Below, in pieces: positions 42,576 to 53,305 of a stretch of 64,000 bases of DNA (the stretch's first letter is position 1; every line of letters starts with the position of its first letter). Position numbers and translations under genes: made by a program. Under the pieces are notes generated by a model that worked only from the letters and a program-made list of their open reading frames with translations, had not been told where the DNA came from and ran no database searches. Source of the stretch: Plantago major (Eukaryota > Streptophyta > Magnoliopsida > Lamiales > Plantaginaceae). The stretch spans positions 85,760,414-85,824,413 of the forward strand of contig CM048839.1 of the NCBI GenBank assembly GCA_026545765.1, read 5' to 3'.

Positions 42576-42679
42576 TCTGCAGTAAACACACTAAACAGAC
42601 AAATCAAGTGTAGGTGAAAAGCAGTTAGTGGGCACTTACCTGGGATCTAGGTTCAGTGCAGAAGGCTTGGGAACCTCCC

Positions 42680-42691
42680 GCTCTGATACCA
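42680..42691 (-). other. Element A primer binding site, initiator tRNA-Met
   Basis: Minus strand TGGTATCAGAGC exactly, two bases inside the LTR end. Confidence 0.95.
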
Positions 42692-42693
42692 CT

Positions 42694-44295
42694 TGTTGGT
42701 CTAGATAACAGCAAAGGAAAAGACTGGGGGGGGGGGGGTGAATAGTCTTTTACAACTATTGTCGATAAACACAATTTCTCAGATATCTGTGAAGATATCT
42801 GATACTTAATTTCAGAGAGCGGAAGACTTTTCTATGATAAGTGCACGTGCTCAGCAAGATATAAATGTGTAAATACTCAGCAAGGTAAATAAAGCAAGTA
42901 ATAAGTTGCAGAAAGTAAATAACACAGATCTTTATAGTGGTATCTGAGGGTGGCGTAATCCCTCAACTAATCCACTCGCCCTTTCTCAGGACTTGAAATT
43001 CACTAAGATAGATATTGAGTTCTCCTTACAATAAATATATCCCTTGATTTCCTTTTACACTAGGTTCCCAACAAAGTGTTCCCCCTGAGTTATTCCCCGG
43101 CTTTCTCAGCCAAGTACTTCATGTACTCAGAAACCTTTGAGCTATTCCTTAGTTTCCCAAACTATGTACTTCCTATGCTTAGTAACCTTGGAGTTATTCC
43201 TTAGTTTCCCAAACTAAGTACTTCATGTACTCCACGCCGTTTAAGGTGTTGGTTAAGGTAGTTTGTCAGGTGAGTAATCTTAATAACTTTCTCAGTTATG
43301 TAGGAATACTCTATAGAACAAGAATCACTTAACACACTTCACAATGTGTGGTGATATGTTATTTACTGACCCAAGTCTATGTTAAATGTTCTGGAGAATG
43401 AAACTCAGATACTTGATCTTTTGATTCAACTCCTTCACAGATAGCAATGCTTGTTAAGGATCAGGACACTTAGAACTTTCGTGCTACTTAGGATTTAAGA
43501 GCTTAGTCGCAACTATAAGCTTAAAGAGTAAGTAGGTTGAAGGCTTGTATGCTTGAATGAATAAGTTCGTTCTATGTGTTCAGTGTGCCTTTCAAGATTT
43601 CTAAGTGGTGATATTTATAGTTGAATTTGAAGCCGTTTGAATAGTATCCGTTAGGCTCATTTCAAATTCAAACTATTGATATCTGAAAATAGTACACAGA
43701 AGACATTGTCTCTTTTCAGAGATTTCCTCTTTTGTTCAGATGTCTCTGTCTGTGCATTTATTGCATTGTACTATTTTTTGTCCTGTAGTGCCAACGGAAC
43801 TATGCACGCTTTCTGAAGCATTGCATGTTCCTTTCCAGAGACCTTCACATCTCCAGATACTTGTTGAAACATTGTTTCCCAGAAACATAATTTAATCCAG
43901 GGTATCTGAGTGTAGATATCTGTGGGCACTTTTCCTCGTTCAGAAACCTTGTGTTCTCAGATATATTTTGCAAAACTTGTTTATTGAAAAACACTTGTTT
44001 ATTCAAGATATCTCGACATAGGTATCAGATGACCTTCGTCTTCAGCAATCTTGTGCAGTCTTCAAAACCTCAAAATTTGTTGAACTCTCCTGCTGGATTC
44101 CTTCTTCTTGGTCTTCTTCATAGATATAAAAATTACATTCAGAGACCTAACATCCTATACAAGATTTGCTAGACTAACATACTTAGTGATTTTCCTCTTT
44201 TACAGTGTTCAAGTGAACCAAGAGTACTAACCATCTTTCTGAGCTAAGATAAGTCATTAGGTTGCTAATCAAAATCTAAACAGATATTCCTAACA
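42694..44295 (-). repeat. 5' LTR of element A
   Basis: Plus strand TGTTGGTCTAG to ATTCCTAACA, 1602 bp. The inner end is fixed by the PBS and the outer end by the switch to another Copia element at 44296. It has 13 G at 42726-42738 and a roughly 52-bp tandem repeat (3 units) at about 43085-43235. The 51305-52915 LTR of element B is the homologue, diverged by many substitutions. Confidence 0.9.
43085..43235 (-). repeat. 52-bp tandem repeat with hairpins in Sirevirus-like LTR
   Basis: Three units beginning GAGTTATTCC or GAGCTATTCC. Units 2 and 3 hold CTTAGTTTCCCAAACTA(A/T)G-type hairpins; unit 1 has GGCTTTCTCAGCC at the same place. The AGTACTTCATGTACT hairpin follows in units 1 and 3. Element B repeats this at about 51689-51845. 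Confidence 0.75.
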
Positions 44296-45116
44296 CTACC
44301 TATATTGACAAGATGATGAGGCGTTATAGAATGGAAGAATCCAAGAAGGGATTCTTGCCCGCAAGTCATGGCATAGTTCTGTCAGCGAAGGATAGTCCTT
44401 CAACTGAAGAAGAAATTGAGAACATGAAGAAGATTCCATATGTATTTGCAATTGGATCTATCATGTATGCCATGAATTACACTAGGCCAGATGTGGCTTT
44501 CGAGCTTAATATCACTTGTCGTCACCAGAAGAATCCAGGTTTTAAACACTGGACTGATGTTAAGACAATCCTTAAGTATCTTAGACGAACTAAGGATTAC
44601 TTTCTGGTGTATGGTGAGCAGCAGGAGCTGATGGCATCTGGGTATGTCGATGCTAGTTTCCAATCTGATCCGGGTGATTACAAATCACAAACTGGGTATG
44701 TGTTTGTAGTCAATGGTGGAGCTGTCAGCTGGAAGAGTTGCAAGCAGGCAGCTGTTGCTGATTCTGCGACCGAGTCTGAGTACATTGCTGCATCAGAAGC
44801 CGCGAAGGAGGCTGTCTGGATGTCTGAGTTCCTCAAGGAACTAGGAGTAGTTCCTAACGTTGGACCGTTAAAGGTCTACTGTGACAACACTGGGGCTATT
44901 GTACAGACAAAGGAACCAAGATCCACCAACAGGAACAAGCATGTACCTAGGAAATACCATTTCATTAGAGAATTGGTAACTAGAGGAGAAGTATCTATAG
45001 AGCGTGTCCCCACTGAGGATAACGTGGCTGATCCTTTCACCAAAGCCTTAAGTTCGGTGAAACATGTTAGACATTACGAAAACAAAGGTGTTAGAAATAT
45101 GGGTGATTGGCTCTAG
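44296..45116 (+). pseudogene. Copia RT end and RNase H (open but 5'-truncated)
   Basis: 267 codons open from 44313 to the TAG at 45114. RT tail: GFLPASHGIVLSAKD then IPYVFAIGSIMYAMNYTRPD and WTDVKTILKYLRRTKDYFLV. RNase H: GYVDASFQSDPGDYKSQTGY, DSATESEYIAASEAAKEAVW, CDNTGAIVQTKEP and KYHFIRELVTRGEVSIERV, ending with EDNVADPFTKAL. The catalytic Asp, Glu and Asp positions (VDAS, ESEY, CDN) are present. The frame is intact, so it is relatively young, but the RT palm upstream is gone. Confidence 0.85.
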
Positions 45117-45130
45117 GCCAAGTGGGAGAT

Positions 45131-46939
45131 TGAAAGTATGTATGTCCTAGAGACAATCATTTATAAGGATGATATGTACTTTGATCACATTCAGTTTATT
45201 ATTATTTATAATATTGTTATTTGGCATTGCATCTATTGAGTTATTATTTGGTTGTTTGAATAATTCGCTAAGATGTTCCCATGGACTGCACGTTATCACC
45301 AAGTGTGTGAGAACTTGGATGACAGAACGTACGTCTTAAAATGGCCCCAATCGAGAGTCATTGAGATTTGGGATATCGATGATGCACGTTAAAGATTGGC
45401 ATGTGATCTGCATCATATTCTTGGAGAATGTAGTAGCTCTCACGACTACGAATGACTTGGTCATTCATGATGGATGCATGGACACCTTGGAGGATGTTGG
45501 TAGACCCACCGAGAAACCATTTGGTTAATTCTATTTATATGTCTATGGAAGTATCGGTGTGTAAGGTGATGTATTAGTCCTTTGACATGAGGTCAATACT
45601 GACTACATGTGTGAAGTTAGAACTTTGACCATGACCAATGCTTGCACTCCTAATGGGGTAGATATGGCACGCGTTAGGCACATCACGAAGCACATGGGAG
45701 TAGTAGTTGAGCCAAGACAGAATTCATTCCTCGCAATAGACATTGGAGAGAATACTTTACATCTCACAGTTAAGTTGATCGTTAGTCATTGACCAATGCA
45801 TTACGACATATTCAAAATGGTGTTTGAATATGATCGAGGATCAACTAACAAGATTGAGAAAGAAATGAATAAGTTATTGGAACAGACATAATATCAAGTT
45901 CGAGACTTATTCGAGTATTCGTGAATGAAAGGACCTTACCATCATTACAGCCTTACATTACATGTGGTTTGTATATCCTCACAAACGTCCTTATATATTA
46001 ATATTTTCCGGTAAATTGCCTAGGAGTTTCTCCGTGAACCTAATTGAATTAGTGATTAATATATAAGGCCCTATGGGTCACACAATATGGAGAGTACTCT
46101 ACCAAACCGGGAATGTTAATATCATTTATTTATAATAAATAATATGAGAATAATTTTAATTGGTTCAAATTGGACATGAACAATTAAAATGAAGTGTTAT
46201 ACTTGTACTAATTTAGAATTAGAGTCCAATATCTAAACTGGGCTTAATATAGAATTTGGGCCAAAAGCATAAAAAGGGGAAGGAGTAGAAAGGCTGGGCC
46301 AAAAGGCCCAGTAAGTAAATAACCAACGGGCGTGTGCATGAAAGTTGGTGCTGCACGCACCAAGGAGTTAAAAACATGGTGGGGACGTGCTGTCCCCACC
46401 TCTTCCTCACTCTCTACGGTTTTCTCTTCTTCTCTCTTGTTTTTGGCTTTATATATATGGTTTTGTCTTATGTGTGAGTATGATTACATAACATTCATTT
46501 TGGAAATACAATATAGAACATAGACAAATCCCAAGAAGACAAAATCAGATTTTGTCTTGAAAAACACTTTACACAATATTCTCTATATCCGTAAAAGGAG
46601 AATCTCCTAGCATTCTTATTGGTAGAAGAAACCCTGTGGATACCAAGGTTAGAGGTGACAACCGGCAACCTGGATTTGCACGAAGATTAGGATTTGCTTG
46701 GAGAGGAACTAGAGGATCTCGAAGAAGGGCTTGCATACACGGACGAGCAGATTGACGACTTGCTAGAATTTACTGACGTTGAATTGCAAGCTTCCAGTCA
46801 GGAACCGGAGTTGCTATCAGAGTAAGCTCCGATTTATTTATGCGTTAACACGTTGAATTACTGTTATCATGTTGGTCTATAAAATTTTTGAAATTCCACT
46901 ACGTATACTTAGAGTATAAACTGACCCAATTTTCCAACA
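45131..46939 (+). repeat. 3' LTR of the plus-strand Copia element
   Basis: Begins TGAAAGTATGTATGTCC right after the polypurine tract AAGTGGGAGAT (45119-45130) and ends ATTTTCCAACA. About 1.8 kb. A TATATATATGG motif near 46450 could be the promoter. No second copy in the window. Confidence 0.75.
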
Positions 46940-47672
46940 AAACTCAGCTGAATTGCAAATAAAATTATCTTTAACAGCAAGAAAGATCTGGCTTTGAATG
47001 TAGTTGACCATCAAAGAGCTTTATTGAATCCATGATCAGTTTGGTTTTGTAGCCAAATAGCACCTGATAATCCCGTTACCCATTTTTAACACTTTACCCC
47101 TTTATAAGCTACTTGGATCTGCATTTAGTCCAATAAGAGCAGAAACAAATGAGAATCCATTAAGACATCCTCATGAGCATAAGCAACAAGCGTCAAATAT
47201 TTTACTGGAATAGAAAGAAAGCATCACACATATGAGAATATCTCAAAGAAGACCCTGAGACTCTGAAGCATGCGTTTCAAGATTAACACTTTGGCATAGG
47301 GTTCAAAGAGTGAAAGGGTACAACAACCCTACAATCCCATTCCCGAAAAGAAGTTAGAGAAAAAAAATATATAAGGGAAGCTGAAAAGTTACAACCACAT
47401 TCCTGGGATGTAAAGGGTATATAGATGTTCCATTTAAAAGATCATAAAACACAGGAGGTTATGGATACAGAAGTTAGACTCCAATACAACCAAATAAAGG
47501 CATCAGTATATTGCTAGATGATTCATAATCACATTTGATAGGGCATCCGAACACAAATGAGAGTAAAGCAAGATATCATCCAGCGTCCTAAACAATGGGA
47601 AGCCTGCTGAGCAATATAAACTATCCATAAAAAGGAAAGTTTACTATTACATATGGTTTACAGAATACTAAG
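46940..47672. other. Unassigned AT-rich DNA
   Basis: No coding sequence, LTR end or repeat was recognised in this stretch. Confidence 0.5.
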
Positions 47673-49425
47673 TGTAACACCCCGAAAATTACACTAATTT
47701 TTAAAAGAACAAGGACGTTAAAACAATAACGAAGAGACAATCTAAAAACTTTGAGAAGCTAAAATTCTAAAAGTTGATTTGCGAAAGACACTAATTTCAG
47801 AAGCAACAGCTAAAATTTTACAAAATCCCAATTAAGTCCCCACTGTCACTCTAGTTGCTGAACGTCTACCCGACTCGGTACTCCAACTTTCTCAGAATCT
47901 ACAAGGAAGGAAAACAAAAGAGTGTGAGACAAAAATCTCAGTGATGTTCGTGTGTGATAGTGGCAATGACATAACAATAGGAAAATTATATAGTAAATCA
48001 AAAAATAATAATCATATAAATAACAATCAATCGTAACAATGCAATCAATCGGTCGTTCATGCAGTCACCTTATATCCCCAATTCGAGCCCTTATTTCTCC
48101 ACTCAATCAATCATTACCCACCATGGTACGGGGTGGTACACTACTACCCCTAGGACCTCGGCGACTTCTGCCTCGCGTCAAAGGGAAGTAAGCCAGAGCA
48201 ACCCACAAACATATCAACAGTCACCACTGCCCAAAATGCAATGAGTATACCCTAACCGAAAACTTGTCCATAACAATCAATATCAATCAATCAATCGAAA
48301 ATCATTATACATATATAAATCGAATCAATCTTTCGGGCAAAAATCAAGTTTTAGCGAAAGCATTTGAAAGTTTCTTCGATGCAATTTTTGAAATAGCATG
48401 ACTTGGAAACTACTTTGATGCAATACGTATATATAGCAATAAAAACAAGTGCTTCCTTGGTTTTCGCAATCGGTTTAAGAACACTCACCATAGAAAATTT
48501 CTCGTCAAATCTCAAAATACGTAGTTCCTGAGTAAGAAGGGTACCGACCAGTAACAAACCATTCCAATACTATAAGAACTATCCCTTTAACCCACGACTC
48601 TCACAAGACTAAAACCACTTAACATATAAGGGCAAAACGAGTCATGAAACACCAGAAGCAATTAAGCATATAAATACATAGCTAATACATATGTATCACG
48701 AATCAACTTTTGAAATTTCGCGGTAGAAAGACAAATTAAAATTGAAACAAAACAAATAAGCACTTGCTAGGAATTGAACCCATGACCTCCTAAACACAAA
48801 GATTCTAAACATAAACTTATAGCCACCCGGCTACAGTAAATACAATTAATAAATTGGTACAGTAGGATATATAATCATGCTTTGGATAGTTATAGACATA
48901 AACAGAAAACATCAAAATAAATAAGTGCATGCGAGAAATCGAAACCAGGTCACAGTATCCTGTACCTGGACTACTAGGACACAAGACAATAGATTAACAA
49001 GATTGCACCAGAAAGAATTTTAATGATGACACGCAGAACGTAGGAACAGGTAGCAGCATAACCAAAAAACAGAGCATGGTTTCTTCAACTTTACAGGCAA
49101 AATTACATAATATGAATTAGCAAGAAACACAACGAACACGCAAACGACACCCCCAGAACTAGGTTACTATAGGAAACGAGGATTCAGTGCTTACCGAAAG
49201 GCGAACGGAAGCAAGCTAGACGGCGATCGAAATGAACCGAAAATCCCTATCTTTGTAATTGACTCTACGCAGAAGGCAAGAGTGGCGTTTCTTGAGTTAT
49301 AAAGAGAGATAGGGATGAGGAAAACAGATTTTGAGGTAGTGTGTCAGATCAGAGATTCAATATTCAGTTGTTTTGGCAAAATGGCTTAAAAGCGTGTTTT
49401 CGCTTATTACGTTTTAGTCGTTGTT
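47673..49425 (-). repeat. Gypsy LTR-like block
   Basis: The plus strand begins TGTAACACCCCGAAAAT, the complement of the GGGGTGTTACA end common to plant Gypsy LTRs. Toward 49200-49320 the minus strand shows a TTTATAACTC promoter-like site and, 100 bp on, a CGGTAAGCAC donor-like site, so the unit probably reads on the minus strand. The right end is uncertain (TGTAAC tips occur again at 49427-49432). It contains two tRNA-like motifs. Confidence 0.4.
48759..48836 (-). other. tRNA-like motif with A and B boxes
   Basis: The minus strand has TAGCCGGGTGGC (A-box-like) and, about 45 bp on, GGTTCAATTCC (B box), 78 bp overall. A related motif with GGTTTCGATTTC lies at about 48916-48990. No full cloverleaf was found, so it is not called a tRNA gene. 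Confidence 0.4.
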
Positions 49426-49673
49426 TGTTACAATTTTAATAAGTTGTTCCGTAGGATCTTGACACGTGTTTTGTGATCGAACGGATGCTGCTCATCCAGT
49501 TTGTCATTACTGGCTTCAATTTCGATTTAATAGCTGCTTCCTCAGAATTTGTATTCAGAAGACAATTCATTGGTTGCTAATGCAAATTCGAGCTTAACCG
49601 TTTTGGTAAGCTTTTCCTTCATTCTGTTCAATATTCTCGTTATAGAGTATTGTTCGTTACATTGATCGTAACA
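49426..49673 (+). repeat. Probable short 5' LTR of Gypsy element G3
   Basis: TGTTACAATT to GATCGTAACA gives six-base inverted tips (TGTTAC/GTAACA). The following ATTTGGTACCAGGAGCC (49674-49690) resembles an initiator tRNA-Met primer binding site with changes. 248 bp. The left boundary rests on the tips only. Confidence 0.45.
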
Positions 49674-49718
49674 ATTTGGTACCAGGAGCCTGTTCTTCCA
49701 CACAAATCCTCTGATATC

Positions 49719-51304
49719 ATGGCAAAGCCGAATCACACAGCTTGGATTGATCAATTGGAGGCTTATGTTGGTGAAATCAAGTTGAGTTTGGGGAAATTGG
49801 AAGGAAATCAAGCTCAATTGAAGTAAAGTCAGGATCGAATGAATGCAATGCTTGAGGAAATGCTTCGCCGGAATCCTAGCCGGCTGAAAATGTGCGTAAT
49901 GATGGTAACTCCTCTAATCAAACACGCCTTACTGCTCCATGAATGGATTTTCCTCGATTTAATTATGATAGTCCTCGTAGTTGGGTGAGAAAATGCAACA
50001 AATACTTCATGATTAATCCTATGAATGATGTGGATAAAGTAGTAATGGCGGGAATGTATTTTGAAGGATCTGTTGAGAATTGGTATTTGGATAATATTGA
50101 AGGTTGAGAATCTATGGGATGGGCTAGATTTGTTGAGCTGTTCATGTATCATTTTGTATCGGCTAATGGTGAAAATTTGGTTGGTCAATTTAATAAGCTG
50201 AAGCAAAATGGATCAGTTGATGAATATGTTCATAAGTTTGATGAGCTTAAATCATTTATGAAACATAAGCATGGGCAGTTGGATGAAGATTATTACATAA
50301 ATAGTCTCATTAGTGGCCTGAAAGGTGAAGGCATATGGTGGAACTATTGACACCTGTTTCAGTTGAGCAAGCCATTTTAATGGCCAGGAAACAAGAGGCA
50401 TTACTAGATGTTGTGGGAAAGGAGAAGGGAAGTAAACTGGTAACTGGTACTAAGGTGGTGAAGTTTGGATCTGAAAATAGTAAAGTGATTGGTAATGGTA
50501 ATGAGAAATCTTCTTATATTAAGAAGTTGTCTCAGGAGGAAATTGATGACAGGAAAAGGAAGGGTCTGTGTTTTAATTGTGATGAGCAGTACACTTATGG
50601 ACACAGATGTAAGAAGCTTTTTGTTATCATGATGGAGGATGAAATGTTACCAATCATGTTGAGTGATGAAACTATAGAGGATATTCATGATGGAGAAGTG
50701 AGAATATCTGCACATGCTGTGAGTAGTGTGGATGTAGCAGATATTATTAAGGTGGAAGGAAAGGTGAAGAATGTTTCTCTCATCATTCTCATTGATTCAG
50801 GTAGCACTCATAGTTTCCTTGATCCACAGGAAGCTAAGAAAATAAATTGTGATCTGGAAACAACTAACCCATTATCAGTGTCAATAGCTGGTGGAGGCTG
50901 GTTGTATTGTGATTCTAACTGTAAGAATCTAACATGGGAAATGGGAGGTCACAATTTTACAGCTACCATGAAAGTTCTAGCCCTGGGTGGTTATGATATG
51001 GTGCTAGGGGTGGATCATTTAAGGAAGCTTCGGCCATTGTTATTTGACATTGCAGAGAAGACAATCAGTTTCAATTGGTAGAATCAAGTGGTGGTGCTGC
51101 AGGGTATACATCAGGAGTTGGGGAGTATTAGAATGATCATTGGGAAGAAATTACATAAAACTCTAAGTAAAGGCAAGAGTGCATTACTAGGGTGCATATT
51201 TCTTATGGAGGCTAATTCTAACAGTGATCAATCAAGTGATGATGCCTCACTGCAACCTTTGTTGTAGGAATATGGTGATATATTCTCTCAGCTTACACAA
51301 CTAC
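49719..51304 (+). pseudogene. G3 gag-protease and RT start (Ty3/Gypsy)
   Basis: The ATG at 49719 begins MAKPNHTAWIDQLEAYVGEI. After stops near 49824 and 49938 come capsid motifs WVRKCNKYFMINPMNDVDKV, MYFEGSVENWYL, GQFNKLKQNGSVDEYVHKFD and LDEDYYINSLISGLKGE. A frameshift near 50345 leads to a CCHC-like knuckle GLCFNCDEQYTYGHRCKK. The protease site is ILIDSGSTHSFLD (50790-50825) with tail GYDMVLGVDHLRKL. The first RT residues EYGDIFSQL occur at about 51270. It is cut at 51304 by the 3' LTR of element B and should continue beyond the window. Confidence 0.82.
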
Positions 51305-52915
51305 TGATGGTCCAGATAACGGCAAGTAAAAGACTGGGGGGGGGGGGGGGGTGAATAGTCTTTTTCAAACTTTTGTCAATAAACACAATTTCTCAGATTT
51401 CTGTGAAGATATCTGATACTTATTTTCATAGAGCGGAAGACTTTTTGTGATAAGTGCACGTGCTCAGCAAGATATGTGTAAATACTTAGCAAAGTAAATA
51501 AATCAAGTAATAAATTACAGAAAGTAAATAACACAAGTCTTTATAGTGGTCTCTGAAGGTGGCGTAATCCTTCAACTAATCCACTTCGGCCTTTCTCAGA
51601 CCTAGAATCCACTAAGATAGATAATTGAGGTAACCTTACAAGTGTCTTCTCTCGATTCCTAAATACACTAGGTTCCCAACCAAGTGTTCCCCCTGAGTTA
51701 TTCCCTGGCTTTCTCAGCCAAGTACTTCCTGTACTCAGAAACCTTTTGAGCTATTCCTTAGTTTCCCAAACTAAGTACTTCCTATGTTCAGTAACCTTGG
51801 AGTTATTCCTTAGTTTCTCAAACTAAGTACTTCCTGTACTCCACGCCGATTAAGGTGTTGGTTAAGGTAGTTTGTCAGGTGAACTTCTTTAATAACTTAT
51901 TCAGTTATGCAGATAGCTCTATGAATCAAGTATACTTAATACACTTTTCAATGTATGGTATCTTGTTCTTTACTGACCCAAGTATATGATAAGTGTTCAA
52001 GAGAATGAATCTTAGATATGAAATCTTAATTCAACTCCTTCACAGATAACAATGCTTGTTAAGGATCAGGACACTTAGAACTTTTTTGCTACTTAGGATC
52101 AAGAGCTTTGGTTGCAACAAAAAGCTTGAAGGTAAGTAGTATGCTTGAGAGTTTGGAAGATAGTGTTTAGTGTTCTTGGTGTAAGTTCTGTGTGTGTTCT
52201 CAAGCATTCTAAGTGTTAATATTTATAGATGAATTTGAGTGTCGTTTGAATAGTATCCGTGAGGCTTAAATAAAATTCAAACTATTGATATCTGAGTATA
52301 GTACTATTGCATGTTTGTCTTCTTCTTCAGAGACTACCATTTTTGTTCAGACATTTCTGTCCGCGCATTTAATGCACTGTACTATACTTTGTCCTGTAGT
52401 GCCAACGGAACTATGCATGCTTTCTGAAGCTTTGCACGTCCTTTTCCAGAGACTATCACAACTCCAGATACCACTTGTTAAAAATATATTGTTTCTCGGA
52501 AACATGATCTTTATCCAAGGTATCTGAGTGTAGATATCTGTAGGCACTTCTCCTCGTTTTCAGAAACCTTGCATTCTCAGATATCTTTTGCAACACTGTT
52601 TATTGAAAAACACTTATTTCTTCGAGATATTTGGACATAGGTATCTGATAACCTTTGTCTTCAGCAAACTTGAGCAGTCTTCAAATCTTCAAATCCGTTG
52701 AACTTCTCTTGATGGATGCCTTCTTCTTGGTCTTCTTTAGAGAAATAAAAAATTACATTCAGAGACCTAACATCCTATACAAGATTTGCTAGACTATCAT
52801 ACTTAGTGAGTTTCCTCTTTTACAGTGTTCAAGTGAACCAAGAGTACTAACCACCTTTCTGAGCTAAGATTAGTCATTAGGTTGCTGATCAAAATCTAAA
52901 CAGATATTCCTAATA
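51305..52915 (-). repeat. 3' LTR of element B
   Basis: Plus strand TGATGGTCCAG to ATTCCTAATA, 1611 bp. The canonical CA end is changed to TA (minus-strand TG to TA). It contains 16 G at 51336-51351 and the 52-bp tandem repeat. Left flank 51300-51304 is ACTAC. Confidence 0.9.
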
Positions 52916-52931
52916 AATTTCCCCCATTTTG
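52916..52931 (-). other. Polypurine tract of element B
   Basis: The minus strand reads AAAATGGGGGAAATTT directly next to the 3' LTR, the plus-strand priming site. Confidence 0.85.
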
Positions 52932-53305
52932 ATCAGTCAACGATGACTATCTGACCTATTACAAATCTGGATGAGGAAACAATCCACCACTTAATCATTT
53001 CTTATGATCTTTCAATTCATATAATTAAGTGCAGAGAGTAAACATCAACCAAATCACAAGGTGTGATCTTTGCTGACAAGTTATCTTTTTATAAATTGAT
53101 ATGTGAGAGTAGGTTCATCAGATATGTTACAAAGAGAGTTCACATATAACTTTTACAAGATAAAACAACATTTTAGAGCAGTCAGCAACATACAAAAGTA
53201 CATAGTAAATCAGGACATCAGGAGTAACCAAGCTCCAAGTAAACATCCTAATAAACTAGTCTTCAAGTCTTCAAAGCTTCAAGTCTTAAAAAGCAATTCC
53301 ATGGA
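52932..53305. other. Element B 3' untranslated region
   Basis: About 370 bp between the end of the extra gene and the polypurine tract; no coding frame seen. Confidence 0.6.

Larger units (their letters stand above)
31165..44295 (-). mobile_element. Sirevirus-like Copia element A with extra intron-bearing gene
   Basis: Minus strand: 5' LTR (42694-44295), initiator tRNA-Met PBS, gag with CCHC, protease, integrase, RT/RNase H, hairpin array, and a long extra gene in the envelope position. It is truncated at about 31165 against E2 RT and so lacks its 3' LTR. Copia gene order, a G-run near the LTR end, and a gene 3' of pol point to the Sirevirus (SIRE/Maximus) lineage. A MITE sits in gag (40401-40740). 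Its right flank is a plus-strand Copia element. A and B share nearly every part but are clearly diverged. Confidence 0.82.
44296..46939 (+). mobile_element. 3' part of a plus-strand Copia element with its 3' LTR
   Basis: RNase H coding end, polypurine tract and LTR in plus orientation. The 5' part is missing because element A's LTR begins at 44295. It was the host site of element A. Confidence 0.8.

Noticed and set aside
45607-45792. Plus-strand 61-codon frame in the Copia 3' LTR
   Set aside because: Lies wholly within LTR sequence after the pol stop and polypurine tract; no family resemblance.
48759-48836. Functional tRNA gene
   Set aside because: A and B boxes are recognisable but no acceptor, D and anticodon stems pair convincingly; reported only as tRNA-like.
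49426-49432. Right end of the 47673 Gypsy LTR at the TGTAAC tip
   Set aside because: Tips would match, but the flanking 5-mers (CTAAG and ATTTT) do not, and the same bases serve better as the start of the G3 LTR. Boundary left open.
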